A stretch of DNA of 64,000 bases from Pseudomonas sp. GM78 (GCF_000282475.1 NZ_AKJF01000198.1:124001-188000), one strand, 5' to 3'. Positions 34,772-45,188 are shown, counted from the stretch's first letter. Notes: generated from the letters alone by a model not told the origin. Made by a program: numbers and translations.

Positions 34772-36910
34772 TCAGGCCGGAATCGCTTTAGCCTTCGGCT
34801 CTCTCTCCCAAACCCGATGCTGACCAATCGCCGTAAAGAACGCATTGGTCAACTTCGCATCCGCACCAACAATCAATCCCGCATCAACCTCCAGCTTCAA
34901 CACATCCAGCAACTGCTTCGCCTCGCCATGCAACGCAATCGCTTTCAAATGCTTGTAAGCCTCCAGCACGTAGTGCAACGCCACGCCATCAGTGCTCAGC
35001 GCCTTGATCGATGCCGCTCCTCCGGGCACGAACACCGCGTCGAATGCCACTGAAGGCAAGCCTTCCATGGACGCATCCACCGGCAACGACTTGCCATCGG
35101 CGGTTTTCACCGGTGCCGAGGTCGGGCCGAGCAATTTGGCATGCGCCCCTTCAGCTTCCAGCGCTTTCTTCATGGCATCGATTGCTGCGCCGTCTACGCC
35201 ATCGGCAGCCAGGATCGCTACTTTGCGGGTTTTGATATCGCCTGGCAGCAGGTTGGCCTGACTCAGAGCCGGCGAGCGGTCCAGGGACGTTTTTGGTACA
35301 TCGACGGTCTCCGCTTTCGGCACCGCAAGTCCGAGGTTCTGGGCCACCCGCTTGGCCAGCTCCAGATCGATGTTGGCCAGGATCTCATTCACTTCCCTTG
35401 CCCGAATGAACTCACGCTCAACCTTGCCCAGCTCGAAGCTGTACGCGGCGATGATGTGTTCTTGCTCATGTTTGCTCATGCTGTGGAAAAACAGGCGTGC
35501 CTGGGAAAAGTGGTCGCTGAACGACTCGCTACGCTGACGGATCTTGTTGGCGTCGATGCGCTCGGCGTAACTCTCGAAGCCGCCATCTTGCGCTGCGGGC
35601 GGCGTTTCTTTCGGCCAGCCGCCATCGATAGAGTTAGGTTCGTAGGCCGCACGGCCCTTGTCGATGGTGGTGCGGTGCAGCGCATCCCGCTGGCCGTTGT
35701 GCAGGGGTGAAATCGTTCGGTTGATTGGAATCTCGTGAAAATTCGGGCCACCGAGTCGGCTGATCTGCGTGTCGGTATAGGAAAACAGCCGGCCCTGCAG
35801 CAGCGGATCGTTGGAGAAATCGATCCCCGGCACGATATGTCCCGGGCAGAACGCGACCTGCTCGGTTTCGGCGAAAAAGTTGTCCGGATTGCGGTTCAAT
35901 ACCATCTTGCCCAGCGGGGTGATGGGTACGATCTCTTCAGGGATGAGCTTGGTGGGGTCGAGGATGTCGAAATCGAAGGCGTGTTCGTTTTCTTCCTCCA
36001 CTACCTGGACACCCAGCTCCCATTCCGGATAGTCACCCATCTCGATGGCCTCCCAGAGGTCGCGACGATGGTAGTCGGTGTCTTTGCCTGCAAGCTTTTG
36101 TGCTTCATCCCACACCAGCGAACAGGTACCCGCGGCAGGGCGCCAGTGAAACTTGACGAAGCGCGATTTTCCTTCGGCATTGATCATGCGGAAGGTGTGA
36201 ACCCCAAAGCCCTGCATGCTGCGCAGGCTTTTGGGGATCGCCCGGTCGGACATCGCCCAGATCACCATGTGAGCCGATTCCGGTTGCAACGAAACAAAAT
36301 CCCAGAAGGTGTCGTGGGCCGAGCCGCCGGTGGGTATTTCGTTGTGGGGCTCTGGTTTCACGGCGTGGACGAAGTCAGGGAATTTGATGGCGTCCTGGAT
36401 GAAAAAAACCGGCATGTTGTTGCCCACCAGGTCGTAGATGCCTTCATCGGTGAAAAACTTCACCGCGAAGCCTCGTACATCACGCACGGTATCGCCTGAC
36501 CCGCGAGGCCCCTGCACCGTGGAAAAGCGCACGAATACCGGGGTCTTTTTGCCGGGGTCCTGCAGGAATCCGGCTTTGGTCAAGACGCTGTGGTTTTCAT
36601 AACTCTGGAAGTAACCATGGGCACCCGTACCGCGGGCATGAACGATGCGCTCGGGAATGCGTTCATGGTCAAAATGCGTGATCTTTTCACGCATGATGAA
36701 ATCTTCCAGCAGCGACGGCCCACGGGCGCCGGCTTTCAAGGTGTTCTGGTTGTCGGCCACCTTCACGCCCTGATTGGTACGCAAGGCCTGACCGGTGGCG
36801 TCTGAGCGGAATTTTTCCAGGCTATCGAGCTTGGCGTTGGTGTTATTGCGGTCCAGGGTATCGGTCCCGGCCAGGTCGCTCTTTGGCGCGGCAGGCTTTT
36901 TAGTGCTCAT
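34772..36910 (-). CDS. katE: Large-subunit catalase HPII (KatE)
   Basis: 712 residues, the length of clade 2 large catalases. The catalytic histidine is in [10 protein letters not shown], the asparagine region in [11 protein letters not shown], and the haem tyrosine in [13 protein letters not shown]. The C-terminal about 130 residues form the DJ-1/PfpI-like flavodoxin domain ([32 protein letters not shown]). It breaks down hydrogen peroxide in the cytoplasm; katE genes are usually RpoS-dependent, but no promoter was identified by eye. The N-terminus is extended and polar. Confidence 0.95.
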   Translation of the reverse strand: MSTKKPAAPKSDLAGTDTLDRNNTNAKLDSLEKFRSDATGQALRTNQGVKVADNQNTLKAGARGPSLLEDFIMREKITHFDHERIPERIVHARGTGAHGYFQSYENHSVLTKAGFLQDPGKKTPVFVRFSTVQGPRGSGDTVRDVRGFAVKFFTDEGIYDLVGNNMPVFFIQDAIKFPDFVHAVKPEPHNEIPTGGSAHDTFWDFVSLQPESAHMVIWAMSDRAIPKSLRSMQGFGVHTFRMINAEGKSRFVKFHWRPAAGTCSLVWDEAQKLAGKDTDYHRRDLWEAIEMGDYPEWELGVQVVEEENEHAFDFDILDPTKLIPEEIVPITPLGKMVLNRNPDNFFAETEQVAFCPGHIVPGIDFSNDPLLQGRLFSYTDTQISRLGGPNFHEIPINRTISPLHNGQRDALHRTTIDKGRAAYEPNSIDGGWPKETPPAAQDGGFESYAERIDANKIRQRSESFSDHFSQARLFFHSMSKHEQEHIIAAYSFELGKVEREFIRAREVNEILANIDLELAKRVAQNLGLAVPKAETVDVPKTSLDRSPALSQANLLPGDIKTRKVAILAADGVDGAAIDAMKKALEAEGAHAKLLGPTSAPVKTADGKSLPVDASMEGLPSVAFDAVFVPGGAASIKALSTDGVALHYVLEAYKHLKAIALHGEAKQLLDVLKLEVDAGLIVGADAKLTNAFFTAIGQHRVWEREPKAKAIPA

Positions 36911-37119
36911 CAGGCGTGACTCCTCGGCAGAAATTCGAGTTGCCTAAGTAGTGACTGATGACGCTTTTAGCCGTTCCTTTTATCTGACCTTTGATCGCGT
37001 TATTGCCAAATGACTGGTCGAATACGAAATAAATGCTAAGAACTGCTATACGGACAGGCTAAAATGCGCGCCCGGCTAACCGCTGATCCTTTTCCAACGC
37101 GCCCCACAAGGTTCGCTAC

Positions 37120-38127
37120 GTGATCGAGTTTCAAAACGTCCATAAAACCTACCGCGTCGCCGGTAAGGATATCCCCGCCCTGCATCCGACCAGTCTGACG
37201 ATAGAGAATGGTCAGGTCTTTGGCCTGATCGGCCATTCCGGTGCGGGAAAAAGTACCCTGCTACGTCTGATCAATCGCCTGGAAAACTCCAGCGGCGGCA
37301 AGATCATCGTGGACGGCGAAGAAGTCACCGCGCTCGACGCCAACGGACTGCGCCGTTTCCGTCAGCAGGTCGGAATGATTTTCCAGCACTTCAACCTGCT
37401 GGCGTCCAAGACCGTTGCTGACAACGTTGCGCTGCCGCTGACACTGGCGGGTGAAATGTCCCGCCGCGACATCGATCAGCGCGTGGCGGAATTGTTGGCC
37501 CGAGTCGGTTTGTCCGATCACGCCAACAAGTACCCGGCGCAGTTGTCCGGTGGCCAGAAACAGCGTGTCGGCATTGCCCGCGCCCTGGCGACCAAGCCGA
37601 AAATCCTGCTGTGCGACGAAGCGACCAGTGCACTGGACCCGCAGACCACGGCGTCGGTCCTGCAATTGCTGGCCGAGATCAATCGCGAGCTGAAGCTGAC
37701 CATCGTGCTGATCACCCATGAAATGGACGTGATCCGCCGGGTCTGCGACCAGGTCGGTGTCATGGACGCTGGCGTGATCGTCGAGCAAGGTTCGGTGGCC
37801 GAGGTGTTCCTGCATCCGAAACACCCGACCACCAAGCGCTTCGTGCAAGAAGACGAACACATCGACGAAAGCGAACAGCGTGACGACTTTGCTCACGTGC
37901 CAGGCCGCATCGTGCGTCTGACCTTCCAGGGCGAAGCGACCTACGCGCCCCTGCTGGGTACCGTCGCTCGGGAAACCGGTGTGGACTACAGCATCCTGGC
38001 CGGTCGTATCGACCGCATCAAGGACGTCCCTTACGGGCAACTGACCCTGGCGGTGACCGGCGGTGACATGGAAGCGGCTTTCGCCCGCTTCACCGCAGCG
38101 GACGTCCACATGGAGGTGCTGCGCTAA
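37120..38127 (+). CDS. metN: Methionine ABC transporter ATPase MetN
   Basis: 335 residues from a GTG at 37120. Walker A GHSGAGKS, signature LSGGQ, Walker B ILLCDEA and LITHEMDVI are intact. The C-terminal about 80 residues are the NIL/ACT-like domain that lets methionine inhibit the transporter. It drives import of D- and L-methionine. metI begins at the last base of the metN stop (TAATGG), so they are coupled. A ribosome site is seen only weakly (AAGG about 10 bases upstream). Confidence 0.92.
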   Translation: MIEFQNVHKTYRVAGKDIPALHPTSLTIENGQVFGLIGHSGAGKSTLLRLINRLENSSGGKIIVDGEEVTALDANGLRRFRQQVGMIFQHFNLLASKTVADNVALPLTLAGEMSRRDIDQRVAELLARVGLSDHANKYPAQLSGGQKQRVGIARALATKPKILLCDEATSALDPQTTASVLQLLAEINRELKLTIVLITHEMDVIRRVCDQVGVMDAGVIVEQGSVAEVFLHPKHPTTKRFVQEDEHIDESEQRDDFAHVPGRIVRLTFQGEATYAPLLGTVARETGVDYSILAGRIDRIKDVPYGQLTLAVTGGDMEAAFARFTAADVHMEVLR

Positions 38128-38801
38128 TGGAAGCCCTGACAAGTTTCTTCGCCAACATTGACTGGTTCGAAATCTGGCTGGCCACTGGCGATACCTTGCT
38201 GATGCTTGGTGGCTCACTGCTGTTCACCGTATTGCTGGGCCTGCCGCTTGGCGTGCTGCTGTTCCTCTGCAGCCCGCGCCAGTTGCTGGAAGCCAAAGGC
38301 GTCTACGCGATGTTGTCCCTGGTGGTGAACATCCTGCGTTCGCTGCCGTTCATCATTCTGTTGATCGTGATGATTCCGTTCACCGTGTTGATCACTGGCA
38401 CGTCCCTGGGCGTTGCTGGTGCAATCCCGCCGCTGGTGGTGGGTGCCACGCCGTTCTTCGCGCGACTGGTGGAAACCGCCCTGCGCGAGGTGGATCGCGG
38501 CATCATCGAAGCGACCCAGGCCATGGGCGCGACGACGCGGCAGATCATCACCAATGCCTTGCTGCCCGAAGCCCGCCCGGGCATTTTTGCGGCGATTACG
38601 GTGACGGCCATTACACTGGTGTCCTATACGGCAATGGCCGGTGTGGTCGGCGCCGGTGGTCTGGGTGACCTGGCGATCCGGTTCGGTTACCAGCGTTTCC
38701 AGACTGACGTGATGGTGGTCACGGTGGTGTTGCTGCTGGTGCTGGTGCAGGTCCTGCAAACCGTCGGCGACAAGCTGGTTGTGCATTTTTCTCGGAAATA
38801 A
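38127..38801 (+). CDS. metI: Methionine ABC transporter permease MetI
   Basis: 224 residues, five or six membrane helices. The ABC permease coupling loop EATQAMGATTRQIITNALLPEARPG is present, in the MetI form, next to VSYTAMAGVVGAGGLGDLAIRFGYQRF. It forms a homodimeric channel driven by MetN. It overlaps metN by one base and precedes metQ by 77 bases. Confidence 0.92.
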   Translation: MEALTSFFANIDWFEIWLATGDTLLMLGGSLLFTVLLGLPLGVLLFLCSPRQLLEAKGVYAMLSLVVNILRSLPFIILLIVMIPFTVLITGTSLGVAGAIPPLVVGATPFFARLVETALREVDRGIIEATQAMGATTRQIITNALLPEARPGIFAAITVTAITLVSYTAMAGVVGAGGLGDLAIRFGYQRFQTDVMVVTVVLLLVLVQVLQTVGDKLVVHFSRK

Positions 38802-38878
38802 AAAGTTCTCGTAAATGACAAATGAGCCGGCCATTCGCTGGCAGGCGCCAGACGGGCGCCTCAAATGGAGTTAGCTGA

Positions 38879-39652
38879 ATGAAAAAACTACTCGTTGCGT
38901 TCGCTGCCGTTGCAGCCTTTTCCGCCCACGCCGCCGACACCCTGACTGTCGCCGCGACCCCGGTGCCGCACGCGGAAATCCTCGAGTTCGTTAAACCGGC
39001 CCTGGCCAAAGAAGGCGTCGACCTGAAGGTCAAGGTCTTCACCGACTACATCCAGCCGAACGTACAGGTTGCGGAAAAACGCCTGGACGCCAACTTCTTC
39101 CAGCACCAGCCGTACCTCGATGAGTTCAACAAGGCCAAGGGCACCAATCTGGTCTCGGTTGCAGGCGTACACCTGGAGCCCCTGGGCGCTTACTCCAGCA
39201 AGTACAAAGCGCTGACTGAACTTCCGGGTGGCGCCACCGTGGTCATCCCGAACGACGCCACCAACGGCGGCCGTGCGCTGTTGCTGCTGGCCAAGGCCGG
39301 TGTGATCAAGTTGAAGGATTCGAACAACATCCTGTCGACCGTCAAGGACATCACTGAAAACACTAAAGACCTGAAGTTCCGTGAGCTGGAAGCCGCGACC
39401 ATCCCGCGCGTGCTGACCCAGGTCGACCTGGCGCTGATCAACACCAACTACGCGCTGGAAGCCAAGCTCGATCCGGCCAAGGACGCGCTGGTCATCGAAG
39501 GCAGCGACTCGCCTTACGTGAACATCCTCGTTGCCCGCCCAGACGACAAGGACAGCGAAGCGATGAAGAAACTGGTGGCTGCCTTGCACAGCCCGGAAGT
39601 GAAGGCCTTCATTCTCGAGAAGTACAAAGGCGCGGTCGTGCCGGCGTTCTGA
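38879..39652 (+). CDS. metQ: Methionine-binding protein MetQ (NlpA family)
   Basis: 257 residues. Signal peptide MKKLLVAFAAVAAFSAHA with no lipobox cysteine, so it should be a soluble periplasmic protein rather than the lipoprotein form known in E. coli. The NlpA fold is shown by VKVFTDYIQPNVQVAEKRLDANFFQHQPYL-type sequence and the VIPNDATNGGRALLLLAKAG region. It supplies methionine to MetNI. A strong terminator follows. Confidence 0.92.
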   Translation: MKKLLVAFAAVAAFSAHAADTLTVAATPVPHAEILEFVKPALAKEGVDLKVKVFTDYIQPNVQVAEKRLDANFFQHQPYLDEFNKAKGTNLVSVAGVHLEPLGAYSSKYKALTELPGGATVVIPNDATNGGRALLLLAKAGVIKLKDSNNILSTVKDITENTKDLKFRELEAATIPRVLTQVDLALINTNYALEAKLDPAKDALVIEGSDSPYVNILVARPDDKDSEAMKKLVAALHSPEVKAFILEKYKGAVVPAF

Positions 39653-39666
39653 TCTGCAGCGGTAAC

Positions 39667-39703
39667 AAAAAATGGGGCGCATTGAATGCGCCCCATTTTT
39701 TTT
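39667..39703 (+). terminator. Rho-independent terminator after metNIQ
   Basis: AATGGGGCGCATT-GA-AATGCGCCCCATT-type stem: ATGGGGCGCATT pairs with AATGCGCCCCAT, flanked by A-run and T8. It ends the metNIQ operon 15 bases after the stop and insulates the Rhs gene. Confidence 0.9.
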
Positions 39704-39816
39704 CCTGAAACAACGTCCGTGTGAACCGCCATCCTATCAGTTCTGCTAGTAGACAAAGTTACCTCGGTTGCCGAAGCTGAATCACCTGGATCAAAGACCC
39801 TTTAGTAGTGCATCTT

Positions 39817-40911
39817 ATGACTGCCAATACGCAAGACTTGCTATGCCGTTACCATTACGACCCGCTGGACCGACTCGTTGGAGCGACACCTTCAGGCGAG
39901 GCAGGAATTAAGCGTTTCTATTGCGGTACACGCTTGGCCACTGATATTCAAAACACATTGAAGTATTCGATTTTTGAATACGGTCATTACTTGTTAGCTC
40001 AAAAAAACCAAATGGATATTCGTATCCAAACTTCACTACTAGCGACAAACCAGCTGCGGTCTGTTGTGCACATGGTTGACGTCCATTCCTCGCAGCCGAT
40101 TATATATTCTCCCTATGGTTATCGATGTCCTGAGTATGGAGTTTCTAGTCTGTTGGGGTTCAATGGTGAAAGGCGGGACAAAATCACCGGATTTTATATG
40201 TTGGGTAACGGCTATCGAGCATTCAACCCTATACTCCTGAGGTTCAACAGTCCAGATAGTTCAAGTCCGTTTGGACCAGGGGGAATAAATTCGTATGTGT
40301 ACTGTTTGGGAGATCCGATTAATCGACGTGATGAGAGTGGTCATTCGTCTCTCGGGATAAGTGCGACATTAGGTTTCATTGAAAAAAAAGCCCACAAGAT
40401 CTTTTCTGCAGGGAAAAGGCCAAGCTTCACCGCGCCTGCCAAGAATCAAGGAATAGTAAATACCATAAATGGTGAGCCGGCGACAATAATCAAAAACAAG
40501 ATGCCGCCATCCCTGATAAAGCAGGAGTTTCAAGAGTTTATAGGTAAACAAAATGTCAGTGATTCAGTTCTCATCATGAGAATAAATAACTCTCGCGATC
40601 TGAAGTTGTTAGAGAGTGATTATTCCTACAAGTTTGTCTTTACGGACCAAGGTCAATTGATTGTAGGTGGTCGACCTGGGACGCCGGCAGGACACATTGT
40701 AAGTCATTCGGTATTAAGTCACCATGCAGGCAATACGAATATAATAAGCGCTGGATATATACATAAGTTGCACGGTAGGAATTTTTACAAAGTTGATAAT
40801 TATTCAGGTCATTATGAGCCAGATTTTGAGTCTCTTCGTTATATCGCTACGCATATTAGAGGTATGGGGTCTCGAGTGAAGGTGGAGCATTGGAAAAAAT
40901 CCACATTGTAA
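39817..40911 (+). CDS. Orphan mini-Rhs protein with hypervariable C-terminal domain
   Basis: 364 residues from the ATG at 39817 (a GTG at 39808 is possible). Residues 10-175 are an Rhs/TccC-type core: CRYHYDPLDRLVG, IYSPYGYRCPEYG, LLGFNGERRD, LGNGYRAFNPILLRFNSPDS and PFGPGGINSYVYCLGDPINR. The closing motif, normally DPxG, is DESG here. Residues about 180-364 are unlike the core and unrecognised, with a motif VDNYSGHYEP (326-335) and several histidines (292-307). There is no signal peptide, no full Rhs barrel and no visible immunity gene downstream. The gene is clearly richer in A/T than both neighbours, especially in its second half, suggesting transfer. A contact-dependent or secreted toxin role is inference. 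Confidence 0.75.
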   Translation: MTANTQDLLCRYHYDPLDRLVGATPSGEAGIKRFYCGTRLATDIQNTLKYSIFEYGHYLLAQKNQMDIRIQTSLLATNQLRSVVHMVDVHSSQPIIYSPYGYRCPEYGVSSLLGFNGERRDKITGFYMLGNGYRAFNPILLRFNSPDSSSPFGPGGINSYVYCLGDPINRRDESGHSSLGISATLGFIEKKAHKIFSAGKRPSFTAPAKNQGIVNTINGEPATIIKNKMPPSLIKQEFQEFIGKQNVSDSVLIMRINNSRDLKLLESDYSYKFVFTDQGQLIVGGRPGTPAGHIVSHSVLSHHAGNTNIISAGYIHKLHGRNFYKVDNYSGHYEPDFESLRYIATHIRGMGSRVKVEHWKKSTL

Positions 40912-40954
40912 GATGTGGATTTCAGTTGATCATGTTACTGCAGGGGTATCTCGA

Positions 40955-41590
40955 CTATTTGCGGTTAAGCATCACCGGCAACTGCGCCACCAATTTCTGG
41001 TTGTTCAACGGTGCCCGAATGAACCCGCGCTGGGTCCCGTCCGGGCCGATCACCGCGAGATTGCCGCTATGGTCGACCGTGTAGTTCGGCTTGCTGATAT
41101 CGGCCGGAATAAACGGAATGCTCACGGCATTGGCGACTTTCTGCAGTTCTTCGATCGAGGTTGCTGTCAGGCCGACAAACTGCGGATCGAAGTAGCCCAG
41201 GTACTGCTTGAGCTGCTTGGGCGTATCGCGGTGCGGATCGACACTGACCAGTACGATCTGCAACTTGTCCACAGCCTCGGGCGGTAGCTCACTCTTGATC
41301 TGGCGCAGCTGGGCAAGGGTAGTCGGGCAGATATCCGGGCAGAAGGTGTAGCCGAAGAACAGCAGGCTCCACTTGCCTTTGAGCTCGTTGATCGCCACCG
41401 GCTTGCCATCCTGATCGGTCATCTTCACATCCGGCAGGTTGCGGCTTTGCGGTAGGAGAATGATGCCGGCGTCGATCAGCGCCGTCGGATCGCCCTGGCC
41501 TTTGCCGGAGAGTACTTTGTTGATGGTCAGGCCCAGGACCAGCGCGATCAGGGCGACAAGGATGAAGACGGTTTTCTGGGTTCGGGTCAT
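40955..41590 (-). CDS. senC: SCO1/SenC copper chaperone
   Basis: 211 residues. N-terminal membrane anchor (about 8-28), then a thioredoxin-like SCO domain: copper-binding [13 protein letters not shown] (CxxxC) and the distal His in [19 protein letters not shown] proteins deliver copper to the CuA site of cytochrome oxidase subunit II. Its start overlaps the ctaB stop (ATGA), so it is the last gene of the assembly operon. Confidence 0.92.
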   Translation of the reverse strand: MTRTQKTVFILVALIALVLGLTINKVLSGKGQGDPTALIDAGIILLPQSRNLPDVKMTDQDGKPVAINELKGKWSLLFFGYTFCPDICPTTLAQLRQIKSELPPEAVDKLQIVLVSVDPHRDTPKQLKQYLGYFDPQFVGLTATSIEELQKVANAVSIPFIPADISKPNYTVDHSGNLAVIGPDGTQRGFIRAPLNNQKLVAQLPVMLNRK

Positions 41591-42486
41591 AGGTTCAACA
41601 ATAAGTAGTGGTCAACGAGCAGGGCGATGAACAGCAGGAACAAGTAGTAAATAGAGTACTTGAAGGTGTTGATCGCCGCGTGCGGCCGAGTGCCACGGTA
41701 CAGCACCACGGCCCACTGCAGGAATCTGGCGCCAAGACCGATGGCGCAGACCAGGTAGAGCAGGCCGCTCATGTGGATCACGTAGGGCATCAGGCTGACG
41801 GCCAGCAGCGCGCAGGTGTAAAGCAGGATGTGGATTTTGGTGTAGTGCTCGCCGTGGGTCACCGGCAGCATCGGGATGTCGGCCTTGGCATATTCCTCCT
41901 TGCGATGGATCGCCAGCGCCCAGAAGTGCGGCGGCGTCCAGGCGAAGATGATCAGCACCAGCAACAGTGGTTCGGCGCTGACGTGGCCGGTGGCGGCGGT
42001 CCAGCCGAGCAGCGGCGGAGCGGCGCCGGCCAGGCCACCGATGACGATATTCTGCGGGGTCGCGCGCTTGAGGAAACCGGTGTAGACCACTGCGTAGCCG
42101 AGCAGGGAGGCGAGGGTCAACCATGCGGTCAGTGGATTGGTGAAGGCCAGCAACAAGGCCTGGCCCAGCAGCGCCAGCACCAGGGCAAAGGTCAGCGCCG
42201 CGGCCGGAGACACCCGGCCTTCGGCCAGCGGCCGCTTGTGGGTGCGTGCCATGACCGCATCGATCCGCCGGTCCACCACATGGTTGACCGCTGCCGCACC
42301 GCCCGCACACAGGGCAATGCCCAGGTTACCGAACACCAGCACGGTCCACGGCACTCCGGCGCGCGTCGCGAGGAACATCCCCACCAGCGAAGTGATGAGC
42401 ATCAGCACCACCACTTTGGGTTTGGTCAGCTCCAGGTAGTCACGCCAGATCGCCTGGCTGGGACGTTCGCCGATCAGAATCGCCAC
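41587..42486 (-). CDS. ctaB: Haem O synthase (protohaem IX farnesyltransferase)
   Basis: 299 residues, UbiA-type prenyltransferase with about nine helices. The allylic-diphosphate site [20 protein letters not shown] is present (N-x3-D-x2-D form). It adds a farnesyl group to haem B to give haem O, which CtaA oxidises to haem A. It overlaps ctaA by 13 bases and senC by four. A cyoE paralogue could exist elsewhere; the location marks this copy as the aa3-linked one. Confidence 0.93.
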   Translation of the reverse strand: MAILIGERPSQAIWRDYLELTKPKVVVLMLITSLVGMFLATRAGVPWTVLVFGNLGIALCAGGAAAVNHVVDRRIDAVMARTHKRPLAEGRVSPAAALTFALVLALLGQALLLAFTNPLTAWLTLASLLGYAVVYTGFLKRATPQNIVIGGLAGAAPPLLGWTAATGHVSAEPLLLVLIIFAWTPPHFWALAIHRKEEYAKADIPMLPVTHGEHYTKIHILLYTCALLAVSLMPYVIHMSGLLYLVCAIGLGARFLQWAVVLYRGTRPHAAINTFKYSIYYLFLLFIALLVDHYLLLNL

Positions 42487-43547
42487 GGCATCTCTCCTTT
42501 TATTGTTATGGGCCCGGCTGAGTGTTTACGCGGGCTGAAACGCCAGCGTGTCGGCTGCTTGACCCGAACCAGGCTGGTCCGGGCGTGGTAATTGACCAGC
42601 ACCATCGTCAGCAACAGCGCTGCACCCCCGGCGTTGTGGGCGACGGCAATCGGCAACGGCAGGTGCAACAGCACGTTGCTGATGCCCAAGGTGATTTGCG
42701 CCGCGAGGGCGATCAGCACCAACCCGGCGAGTCGCGTCATGCCGACGACTTTCAGTTGCCAGGCGAGGCCGAGCAGCACCAGGGTCACCAACAACGCGCC
42801 GATTCGGTGGGTCAGGTGAATGGCGGTGCGGGCGTCGCTGTCCAGTTGCCCGCCGAGGTAGTTCGGGCCGATGTGCTGGGTCAGGTGGAAGCCGTTGGCA
42901 AAATCGGCCGGTGGCAGCCATTGACCATGGCAAGTCGGAAAGTCGATGCAGGCCACGGCGGCGTAGTTGGAGCTGACCCAGCCACCCAGGGCGATTTGTC
43001 CGATGACCAGCAACAGCCCCGCCGTCGCCCAGTACTGCAGGCGTCGCGGCACCGTGAGTGCGGGCAACACGCCGGACAGGCGCAAGGTCAGCAGAAACAG
43101 CAGGCTCAAGGTCGCAAAGCCGCCAAGCAGATGCCCGGTGACCACTTGCGGCCAGAGCTTGAGCGTCACCGTCCACATGCCGAATGCCGCTTGGGCGAAC
43201 ACCACCGCCAGCAGGAACAACGGCAGCTTCACCGGTTGCCCAGGATGCCGGCGATGGACCCAGGCCCGACCGGCCAGCACCGAGATCAGCAGCCCCAGTG
43301 TGCCGGCAAAGTAGCGGTGGATCATTTCGTTCCAACCTTTATGGGCTTCTACCGGCGTGTCCGGAAAATGCAGTTCGGCATGGGCCAGTTGCGCTTCGCT
43401 TTTCGGCACGCTGATAAAGCCGTAGCAACCAGGCCAGTCCGGACAACCCAAGCCTGCGTGGGTCAGGCGGGTATAAGCACCGAGCAACACCACAATCAGT
43501 GCCAGCAAGGTGGCAAACAGTGCGAGGCGAAATCCAGGCTTGGCCAT
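42474..43547 (-). CDS. ctaA: Haem A synthase (COX15/CtaA)
   Basis: 357 residues, eight-helix protein with conserved histidines, e.g. [39 protein letters not shown] and VAHNAGGA. It oxidises the C8 methyl of haem O to make haem A for the aa3 oxidase. It starts 10 bases after the SCO-like protein gene and overlaps ctaB, in one assembly operon. Confidence 0.93.
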   Translation of the reverse strand: MAKPGFRLALFATLLALIVVLLGAYTRLTHAGLGCPDWPGCYGFISVPKSEAQLAHAELHFPDTPVEAHKGWNEMIHRYFAGTLGLLISVLAGRAWVHRRHPGQPVKLPLFLLAVVFAQAAFGMWTVTLKLWPQVVTGHLLGGFATLSLLFLLTLRLSGVLPALTVPRRLQYWATAGLLLVIGQIALGGWVSSNYAAVACIDFPTCHGQWLPPADFANGFHLTQHIGPNYLGGQLDSDARTAIHLTHRIGALLVTLVLLGLAWQLKVVGMTRLAGLVLIALAAQITLGISNVLLHLPLPIAVAHNAGGAALLLTMVLVNYHARTSLVRVKQPTRWRFSPRKHSAGPITIKGEMPWRF

Positions 43548-43557
43548 GACGATGCCC

Positions 43558-44151
43558 TTATCCGATGTTCGACAGTTTCAACAGATGCCGCAGGTCATTG
43601 AGCAGATCCTTGCCTTTGACTGACGGGTCGTAGCGCAACACCAGATTGCCGTGGGGGTCGATGATCCACAGGTGTGGAGAGTCATTGCTCTGAGCGCCTT
43701 TGGTGTAGGTCGGCAAGTCCAGTGGATAGCGCTGCAACTGCGGGTACTCGCGTTGAAGTTTAGTCTCGTAATCACTGCTCAGCGGTTGTGTCACCGCCAG
43801 CGCGTGACTGGCACGACCGGCATCGCGACCCAGGCCGATCTGGATTTGCCGCGCCAGATAAACCAGTTGCTGGCAGTCGACCGAACACGTCTTCGGTGCC
43901 GTGACCAGCAACTGCCAGCGGTCTTCCTGCGCCTGGACGCCGAGGTCGGCACGGCTTTGTCCGTTGCCGATCAGTTCGCCGTGATAACTGCGGCCTTCCG
44001 GCACCCAGAAATTCAGTTTGTACATGCCGGTGGCCAGGATCATCGGACCGACCACCCCCAGCACAATCAGCAGTAGCTGCAACCGTCCCTTGCGCCGGTT
44101 GACCGGCGTTTTTGCCTCAGACATGCTGGGTGGATTCATGGCCGCTCCCAT
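43558..44151 (-). CDS. SCO-like membrane-anchored protein of the oxidase assembly operon
   Basis: 197 residues from the ATG at 44151, chosen because AAAGGAG lies seven bases upstream; this makes it overlap the SURF1 gene by 35 bases. An N-terminal TM helix (about 24-45) is followed by a periplasmic domain with CSVDC, a CxxxC pair as in SCO proteins, and LWIIDPHGNLVLRYDPS, a thioredoxin-fold ending. No clear distal histidine is seen at the SCO position. It may act in copper delivery or thiol reduction for CuA; this is inference from the motif and neighbours. Confidence 0.75.
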   Translation of the reverse strand: MGAAMNPPSMSEAKTPVNRRKGRLQLLLIVLGVVGPMILATGMYKLNFWVPEGRSYHGELIGNGQSRADLGVQAQEDRWQLLVTAPKTCSVDCQQLVYLARQIQIGLGRDAGRASHALAVTQPLSSDYETKLQREYPQLQRYPLDLPTYTKGAQSNDSPHLWIIDPHGNLVLRYDPSVKGKDLLNDLRHLLKLSNIG

Positions 44152-44857
44152 GGTGTTTCTCCTTTGCGTTGTGCCAGCCGAGGTAGAGATAAAGACCGAA
44201 CAGGGCGATCGACATGGCGAACCACTGCACGGCATAAGCGATGTGTTTTTCCGGGCCCGTGGCAACCACTGGCCAATCGGCCTGATAAGTTGCAGGTCCG
44301 GTTTCTGCGCGTAATTCGTAGGCAAAGCCTTCGCGGTCCAGGGCTGCCCAGAGTGCATTCGGGTCAATGGCCGTCAGCAATTTTGGCCAGGTGCTGGTGC
44401 TTGGGTCGGCGTGGAGCTGGAAGGTCGCGCCGGGCGAAACGTAGACCCATGCCTCGAGACTCAAGGCATCGGTCGGTGTGGTGAATTGCGGTGGCGTCCG
44501 GCGGTCGGGCCATGGCAGCCAGCCGCGGTTGACCAGCAGCCACAGCCCGGTGGCCTGATCCTGAAACGGTTGCAGCAATTCGACCCCGACCTTGCCGCCA
44601 CGCTGACGGTTATCCAGCAACAGACTGTGCGCGGCATCGAACCGGCCGTGCAGGTGAATCCGTCTGAAGGCCGGGTCTGGCGTGTGTTGCAGCTCGGTGC
44701 TGGCCATCGGTTCTGCGGCCCGGCGTTCGGTGTAGCTTTGCAGCAGCGCGCTTTTCTCCGCGCCCCGGCTCAATTGCCAGAACCCGAGCGACACCAGCAG
44801 GGGCAGCAACAGCGCAACCACCAATGTCGGAATGATGCCCGGCCGAAAGCGCTTCAT
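44117..44857 (-). CDS. SURF1-family cytochrome oxidase assembly protein
   Basis: 246 residues from the ATG at 44857. Two TM helices, near the N-terminus (about 6-25, with GFWQLSRGAEK after it) and near the C-terminus (VQWFAMSIALFGLYLYLGWH), frame a periplasmic domain with LLDNRQRGGKVGVELLQPF and VNRGWLP, all SURF1 hallmarks. SURF1 helps insert haem A into subunit I. It heads the operon SURF1, SCO-like, ctaA, ctaB, senC. Confidence 0.92.
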   Translation of the reverse strand: MKRFRPGIIPTLVVALLLPLLVSLGFWQLSRGAEKSALLQSYTERRAAEPMASTELQHTPDPAFRRIHLHGRFDAAHSLLLDNRQRGGKVGVELLQPFQDQATGLWLLVNRGWLPWPDRRTPPQFTTPTDALSLEAWVYVSPGATFQLHADPSTSTWPKLLTAIDPNALWAALDREGFAYELRAETGPATYQADWPVVATGPEKHIAYAVQWFAMSIALFGLYLYLGWHNAKEKHHGSGHESTQHV

Positions 44858-44927
44858 GGCGTCGCCAGAAAGTCGGTCATCGCGATAGCTATACTCAGAT
44901 GCATCGCTTGTCCCCCGGAGTCTCACC

Positions 44928-45131
44928 ATGCTCAAAGCAGCCATCGTCCTGATGCTGATTGCCACGGTTGTCAGCCTGTTCAGCGGCCTGTTTTTTCTGG
45001 TCAAGGACGACAGCAGCTCGAACCGCCTCGTCATTGCCTTGAGTGTTCGTGTGGCCCTGGCCGCCATCACCGTCGGCTTGATCGCCTGGGGTTTTTTCAG
45101 CGGCCAACTTGTCTCTCACGCGCCCTGGTAG
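44928..45131 (+). CDS. Twin-transmembrane DUF2909 protein
   Basis: 67 residues, two hydrophobic helices (about 3-26 and 36-58) joined by KDDSSSNRLV, as in the DUF2909 twin-transmembrane family found beside cytochrome oxidase genes. It runs on the plus strand, opposite to every oxidase gene, divergent from SURF1 and convergent with coxC. A CCCGGAG site precedes the ATG. Function is unknown; a link to oxidase assembly is inferred from place only. Confidence 0.8.
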   Translation: MLKAAIVLMLIATVVSLFSGLFFLVKDDSSSNRLVIALSVRVALAAITVGLIAWGFFSGQLVSHAPW

Positions 45132-45188
45132 GGCGCTTCGCTTCAAACTTGAGGCTTGCAGCTTGAAGCTTGAAGCTTGCATCTGCCG

